Position numbers and translations under genes: made by a program
The notes under the pieces: model-generated
What the model saw: the letters and a program-made list of their open reading frames with translations, nothing else
The model's database searches: none
What the model was told of the DNA's origin: nothing
Part shown: piece by piece, positions 59,627 to 64,000 of the stretch
How the letters are laid out: each line of letters starts with the position of its first letter
Position numbering within the stretch: position 1 is the stretch's first letter
From: Alisma plantago-aquatica
Taxonomy: Eukaryota; Streptophyta; Magnoliopsida; Alismatales; Alismataceae
Reading direction: 5' to 3'
Assembly: GCA_963693085.1 (NCBI GenBank)
Contig: OY856409.1
Coordinates: 666,305,591-666,369,590 of the forward strand
Length of the DNA stretch: 64,000 nucleotides

Positions 59627-61112
59627 ACCATAAACCCTTAACAAGGATTTCACCCCTAAAATCATACGTGAAAAGATACGGGTACTTCCTACGCATCTCT
59701 TCCTCAAGATCCCATGTGGCTTCCTCCATGCCATGGTGATGCCACAAAACCTTAACCAAAATGATATCCTTCTTATTCAACTTCTTGATCCTCCTATACA
59801 GGATCAACACATGACCTTCCACGTACGACATGTCCTCATCCATGTCAACCTCTACTGGATGCAAAACCAACTCAGTGTTAGGGTGACACTTCCTCAACAT
59901 CAAAACATGGAACACTATATGCAACCTGTGCAACTCAGGTGGCAACTCCAACCTATAAGCCACCTTCCCAACACGTGCCACCATAGTGTAAGGCCCCATA
60001 TACCTAGGAGCCAACTTACCCTTCTTCCAAACCTCAAAACACCTTTCCAAGGAGAGACATTGAGATGCACCTTGTCTTCTACTTAGAACTCCAACAACCT
60101 ATGGTGGTTATCAACATAAGACTTTTGTCTATCCTAGGCTACTTTCAATTGTTGTTGTATCATCTTAATATTATCTATCATATGTTGCACAAGCTCATGA
60201 CCTAGAAGCTGATATTCACTAGTCTCATACCAACACAACAAAGATCTATAACATCTTCCATATAAAGCCTCGTACGATGCCATATCGATACTCCTATAGT
60301 AACTGTTATTGTATGAAAACTCTATCAAATTGAGATGTACATCCCAACTGCCCAAAAACTACAAGAAACAAGCTCTCAATAGATCTTCTAAAGTCTGTAT
60401 AATCCCCTCAAATTGTCCATCTATCTGTGGGTGGAACGTTGTACTAAACCTCAACTATGTACCCATGGTTGTATGCTAACGCTCCCAAAAGCAATTGGTA
60501 AATTGAGGACCTATATCTAACACAATGGTAGTTTGGATACCATGTAAACATATAATCTCATCAACATAAACTTGGGCCAACTTCTCAATTTTATATGATG
60601 TCTTCATAGGAAGGAAATGCACTGACGTAGTCAACCTATCAATGATCACCCATATGGAATCATTACCCTTGTCTATCATAGGAAGTCCAACCACAAAATC
60701 CATTGTAACACGATCCCATTTCCACTTTGGTATAGGTAACGGTTGCAAAGTTCCTACATGTTTTTCATGTTCTACCTTAACCTACTGACATACTGCGCAC
60801 TTAGCCACAAACTCAGCTATGTCACACTTCAAGCCAGGCCACCATTATAGATCCTTCAAGTTCTGGTACATCTTGGTGCTACCTGGGTGCATAGCATACA
60901 TTAAAGAGTGAGCCTCTTCTATAACTAACTTCCTTACATCATCAACATCGGGTACTACTACACTTCTGTGGTAACATATTGTGCCATCCTCTGACTCATG
61001 GAAGCCATCACGCTCCTCGCTGCCAAACTCTACTCGAATCTATTGAATCACAGTATCACCATGATGTGCATCTCTGGTCTACTACCTTAACATAGGCTTC
61101 ATGGTCTTTGAA
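59627..61112 (-). pseudogene. pol: Element F integrase and chromodomain remnant
   Basis: From right to left on the minus strand: zinc-binding region near 60790-60960 (MYAMHPGSTKMYQ-like), catalytic core at 60476-60748 with VTMDFVVGLP and VLDIGPQFTNCFW (both catalytic Asp kept), GQFEGIIQTLEDLLRAC near 60390 (Glu position kept but SER changed to FEG), NLIEFSYNNSY at 60134-60355, and C-terminus at 59627-60050 with GKLAPRYMGPY, FHVLMLRKCHPN and HGMEEATWDLEEEMRRKYP. Stops and a shift near 60060-60130 separate the pieces. It ends with EILVKG next to the LTR. Confidence 0.9.
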
Positions 61113-61140
61113 CCCTTACATGATACCCCTTTGATGTGTT

Positions 61141-61957
61141 CTGCCCGATATCCCTCTTCTAGGGATGAGTTTTGGGCGGCATGCCAAGTGGTGTTTTGTT
61201 GACCCTTTGACCGATATGGACCCTTACCCTAGATGGTGTTGTTGGGCGTTATGCCTTTGGCCGATATAATGTTTGGTTGACATCCCTTCTTGAGTGCCTT
61301 GGGTGAAATGGTTAGGCTATGCCTTGTTGGTTGAGAAACACCCCTCCTTCCTTGAGTTTTGAGGTGAGCTCCAATCCCTTGGCCGACATGGTGCTTCCCG
61401 ATATGGACTCTTGGTTGATGTAACCCTGGATGGGCGATATAGTGGTTGGTTCCCTTGACTGATATGAGTGTGGTAGGCAGACCTTGTATTGGGCGTTATG
61501 GTTTGTACCTTGTATGACACTCCCCTAGTTGTGCCGCCTGACATGGTGCCCTAGTGGCTACATTGCCTGGAGTAAGTTGCAGCTTGGGCATTAGGGTTTT
61601 GACCTTGGGCATTATGGATGTGGGCAACATGGTCTTGATGATTGCCCGGTATGGAAACCCTAACCCTAGATTAGGTGATAGGGTGTCTTGGCCGATAGGG
61701 TGAATGTGCTGCCTGATACACTCTTGTACCTGGATGCCCAATATCCTCTTGGTTCCAGGATACATGATGCACCTTTGGTTCTAGTCTTCCCGATACCCTC
61801 CTTGTGCAAGTGTGCACGTTTTTCTTGTGGCCGATATGTGTGGCTTGGTGCCCTAGGTTTTGTGGTGACCGATAGCGTTTTGGGTGAGGGATATGACCCT
61901 ACCCGATATCCCTTGGGTGAGGGATAGTGCTACCGGCCACATCTTCGGTGAGGGTAG
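61141..61957 (+). repeat. CCGATAT word array in LTR M
   Basis: About 15 words of the types CCCGATATCCC, GGCCGATATGG, GACCGATATGG, GGGCGATATAG and CCCGATACCC lie in 0.8 kb. Many sit in a wider CCTTGGCCGATATGG or GGGCGTTATGCC context. Confidence 0.7.
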
Positions 61958-63742
61958 GCGATACCTTTGGTGAGGGATGCACCTAACCCGGGAACCCTAG
62001 TGGATGAGATAGGAGAGATAGGTGGGGACCAGTGACATGGTTGTTACCTAAGGTTGATGTTAAGTGAGGTGATAATATCATGGTTGTGTAACCTTTAAAG
62101 ATGTATGCTTAGGGGTGGTTGTGTTCATGATGCCATAAGAGATAGGGCATGGTGGATGCTCACAATTGGCAACCTTAATGTGAGTTGATTGGCTTATCAT
62201 ATACAACTTTATGCTTCATGTGTTCATAATAATGAATGTTGTTTCAAATCATATACACCCTGAATCTTAATGGCATGATAATCATAACATGTTCTCTAAA
62301 GATCTATGTTTGGTGATCAAGTTATCTCTCTTGATATGCATACTAACCACGTAGGTGTAATCAAATGAATTCATAGCCAGGTAAGAGTTATGAAGGTATA
62401 TGTGTTTTGTATAACACTGAATAATGATACTCCTTGTTGATGAGATAACATGTATTGCCAGTATGATGAGAAAGGTCTGGTGACCTGATAAAGGCTGAGT
62501 ACCTGATTGAGGTGTTATCCTCTAGTTTTGATATGAGGAATTGATATCCCATGATGATGAATCCTTAAGAGGCAGTGGCATTATGTGATGAGGGATTGAG
62601 ATCCCATGGCAATATGATAATGGCAGTTATAGTGTGACACAATGTTGTTTATGTTTTATAACCTGGTTGCCTCAAAAATTCACCTAAAATATATTAATTA
62701 ATTATAGTGGAACATTTCATGTAGTTTATCCCTAGCCATAGATCCATCATCATCAGTAGTTGGTGATGGTGAAACAGGTTTATCTTGCGGGATTACCTAG
62801 AGTGCATATTGTTGAATATGTGGGGTTTCTCCTAGCCGAAAATAGGAGGATTAGAGTGCAACTATGGTTGTGTATAGTGCATGGTGAACAGGCCCATGGC
62901 TTAGTGTTATAGAACATGATGAACATGCCCATGGCTCAGTATTGTAGAAGGGTAGCATGCGGAGCTGACCCTGTGGCTGAGGCCACTTAAGCAAGAGACT
63001 ACGGTCCTACTTTGGATTTCGTGCACTGACCATGAGGAGGTGAGGTCATGGAGTCTATCTCTCCCATTGACCTTGTATAGCATCGGTTTTTGGGCTTCGC
63101 AGCTGAAGGTTGGATTTGAGTGGGACGGCTCACTTCCTCAGGGCATAATAAAATTGTAATCTAGTCGTATAGTATGTATTGCTTAAGGCAAAACATGAAA
63201 CATTGGTTGAGGTATTGCTTGTATAGTTGCCCTAGTTATGTCTTGCAGTTAATTACACATTCCTCATATCTTGTGATAAGTTCTTATAAAGCTTATCTTG
63301 TCAATCATGTTCCTTAAGAAATATCTAGTTATATGCCTCATGGATATCTTGGTAAGTTGTTAATAAAGTTAGTCATGTTCAGTATGTCGTATATATGAGT
63401 TGCTTATATTAGTTATCTGCTTTACATGTTCTGGCTCATCTAAAGTTTTATAGTTTCGACGGGGGTTATGTTTCTCGCTGGGACTGTGTGTCTCACCCCG
63501 CTAGTTTTAAACCTTTTTAGGTGATCGTGCTAGACGTGGTGGTGATCATGAGGTTTCGGCCGAGTAGCAAGAAGAACGCTAGGAGGCAAGAGATGGATAT
63601 GCTACTATTTTGGTTGTTTTATAGTAGAGTCCTACAGTCATCCATGTACTCTCTGGTCCTTGGAGGTGTTTTGATGACGTTTCACGATGTATAGCTGATG
63701 TATCTTGTTTATCCTACTGTTGGCCTGGTATGCCCTGTTTTG

Positions 63743-63757
63743 TATATAAATAGGTGG
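63743..63757 (+). promoter_or_regulatory. TATA-like site near end of LTR M
   Basis: TATATAAATAGGTGG, 220 bases before the LTR end. The sequence is a strong match, but other LTRs of this group have their TATA-like box near the 5' end, so its role is doubtful. Confidence 0.3.
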
Positions 63758-63983
63758 TGAACTCTTTATGCCTATGGACACATATCAAGGTTTATATATA
63801 TTTATATATAACATGTTTCCTTGTAGGATAAGGATCTGGATGTAATAGTTTCTTTATTTATATGATTTCCACAATCGGTTTTAATTAACCTGTATTTCTG
63901 GTAACATGTGGTTTATGGATGTTCCACACATTTTTGCGTGGCATTTCGTTGTCTGTGTGATAGAAGGATGTCACAGTAAGTTT

Positions 63984-63995
63984 TAGTATCAGAGC
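63984..63995 (+). other. Primer-binding site after LTR M
   Basis: TAGTATCAGAGC, one mismatch to the initiator-Met pattern, eight bases after the LTR end GTCACA. It indicates that the interior of element M begins at the window edge. Confidence 0.8.
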
Positions 63996-64000
63996 TCTAG

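Larger units (their letters stand above)
56513..61112 (-). mobile_element. Element F: gypsy chromovirus remnant
   Basis: An LTR at 56513-59626 and integrase-coding sequence at 59627-61112 read on the minus strand. The LTR 3' end is cut by G at 56512, and the pol gene by LTR M near 61112. Proteins are close relatives of element E's, so both belong to the same chromovirus group. Gag, protease, reverse transcriptase and RNase H are not in the window. Confidence 0.85.
61113..63975 (+). mobile_element. LTR M of a further gypsy element
   Basis: It ends GATGTCACA at 63975, followed by a PBS, so it is a 5' LTR on the plus strand whose body lies beyond the window. It shares with E the block near 62735-62810 and the block at 63470-63525. 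At 2.9 kb, and without the TGTAA start typical of the group, it is probably 5'-truncated against F near 61112. Frames at 61317-61544, 61496-61765 and 61688-61927 follow the word array and have no domains. Confidence 0.75.

Noticed and set aside
1..64000. Host genes, tRNA, rRNA or organelle insertions
   Set aside because: I looked on both strands and saw no convincing exon series, cloverleaf or organelle coding sequence. A weak or short one could still be missed by eye.

Overview
The window reads as repeat-dense nuclear DNA of a flowering plant. All recognisable coding sequence belongs to retroelements: Ty3/gypsy chromovirus (Tekay/Del-like) pol, Ty1/copia pol and a plant L1-type LINE with a C-terminal RNase H. 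Primer-binding sites match the plant initiator-Met pattern TGGTATCAGAGC, and several LTRs are very long (3.3 and 5.1 kb). I found no host protein gene, tRNA, rRNA or CRISPR array, and nothing prokaryotic. The species cannot be named from the sequence. Element letters are mine; percentages and counts are by eye.

Layout. 1-10883: minus-strand gypsy element A, with both LTRs, PBS and polypurine tract (PPT) but decayed coding. 10884-12455: plus-strand LTR fragment B, same family as F. 12456-12920: LTR fragment L (minus). 12921-24505: minus-strand Ty1/copia element C, decayed, carrying a plus-strand solo LTR J (15544-18470) with a perfect 5-bp target duplication. 24506-26427: RNase H-integrase remnant of gypsy element K (plus), then an LTR (D) to about 28103. 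28650 to about 30580: another LTR-like block N. 30898-31395: probable 3' end of a LINE (minus). About 34130-36101: collapsed copia element H (minus). 36102-54302: gypsy element E (plus), the best preserved. Its 5' LTR is truncated and carries a LINE (38680-41593, 9-bp duplication); its reverse transcriptase gene carries a solo-LTR-like insert I (45094-46494). 54303-56512: LTR fragment G (minus, same family as E). 56513-61112: LTR and pol remnant of gypsy element F (minus). 61113-63975: LTR M (plus), followed by a PBS; its body lies beyond the window.

The boundaries give a partial nesting order: C sits in K's RNase H gene, J in C's reverse transcriptase gene, L in C's 3' LTR and A in B. On the right, G appears to sit in F's LTR and E in G's LTR, with the LINE and I inside E. 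No element is intact. Most premature stops in E and the LINE look like C-to-T (or G-to-A) changes, as expected for methylated repeats.

The feature that ordinary annotation does not explain is inside the LTRs. Nearly every LTR family has its own array of short, often self-complementary words: AAACGGTCT/AGACCGTTT in E and G, GTCGAT-N3-ATCGAC in I (spaced 21 bp), GAACTGATCAGTTC-like words in C, GATGGT words in D and N, GGTCGCTAC in B and F, and CCGATAT in M. Otherwise divergent LTRs also share conserved blocks, including a splice-donor-like GGTGGGTTATATAAC. These are the best candidates for undescribed regulatory or structural biology here.
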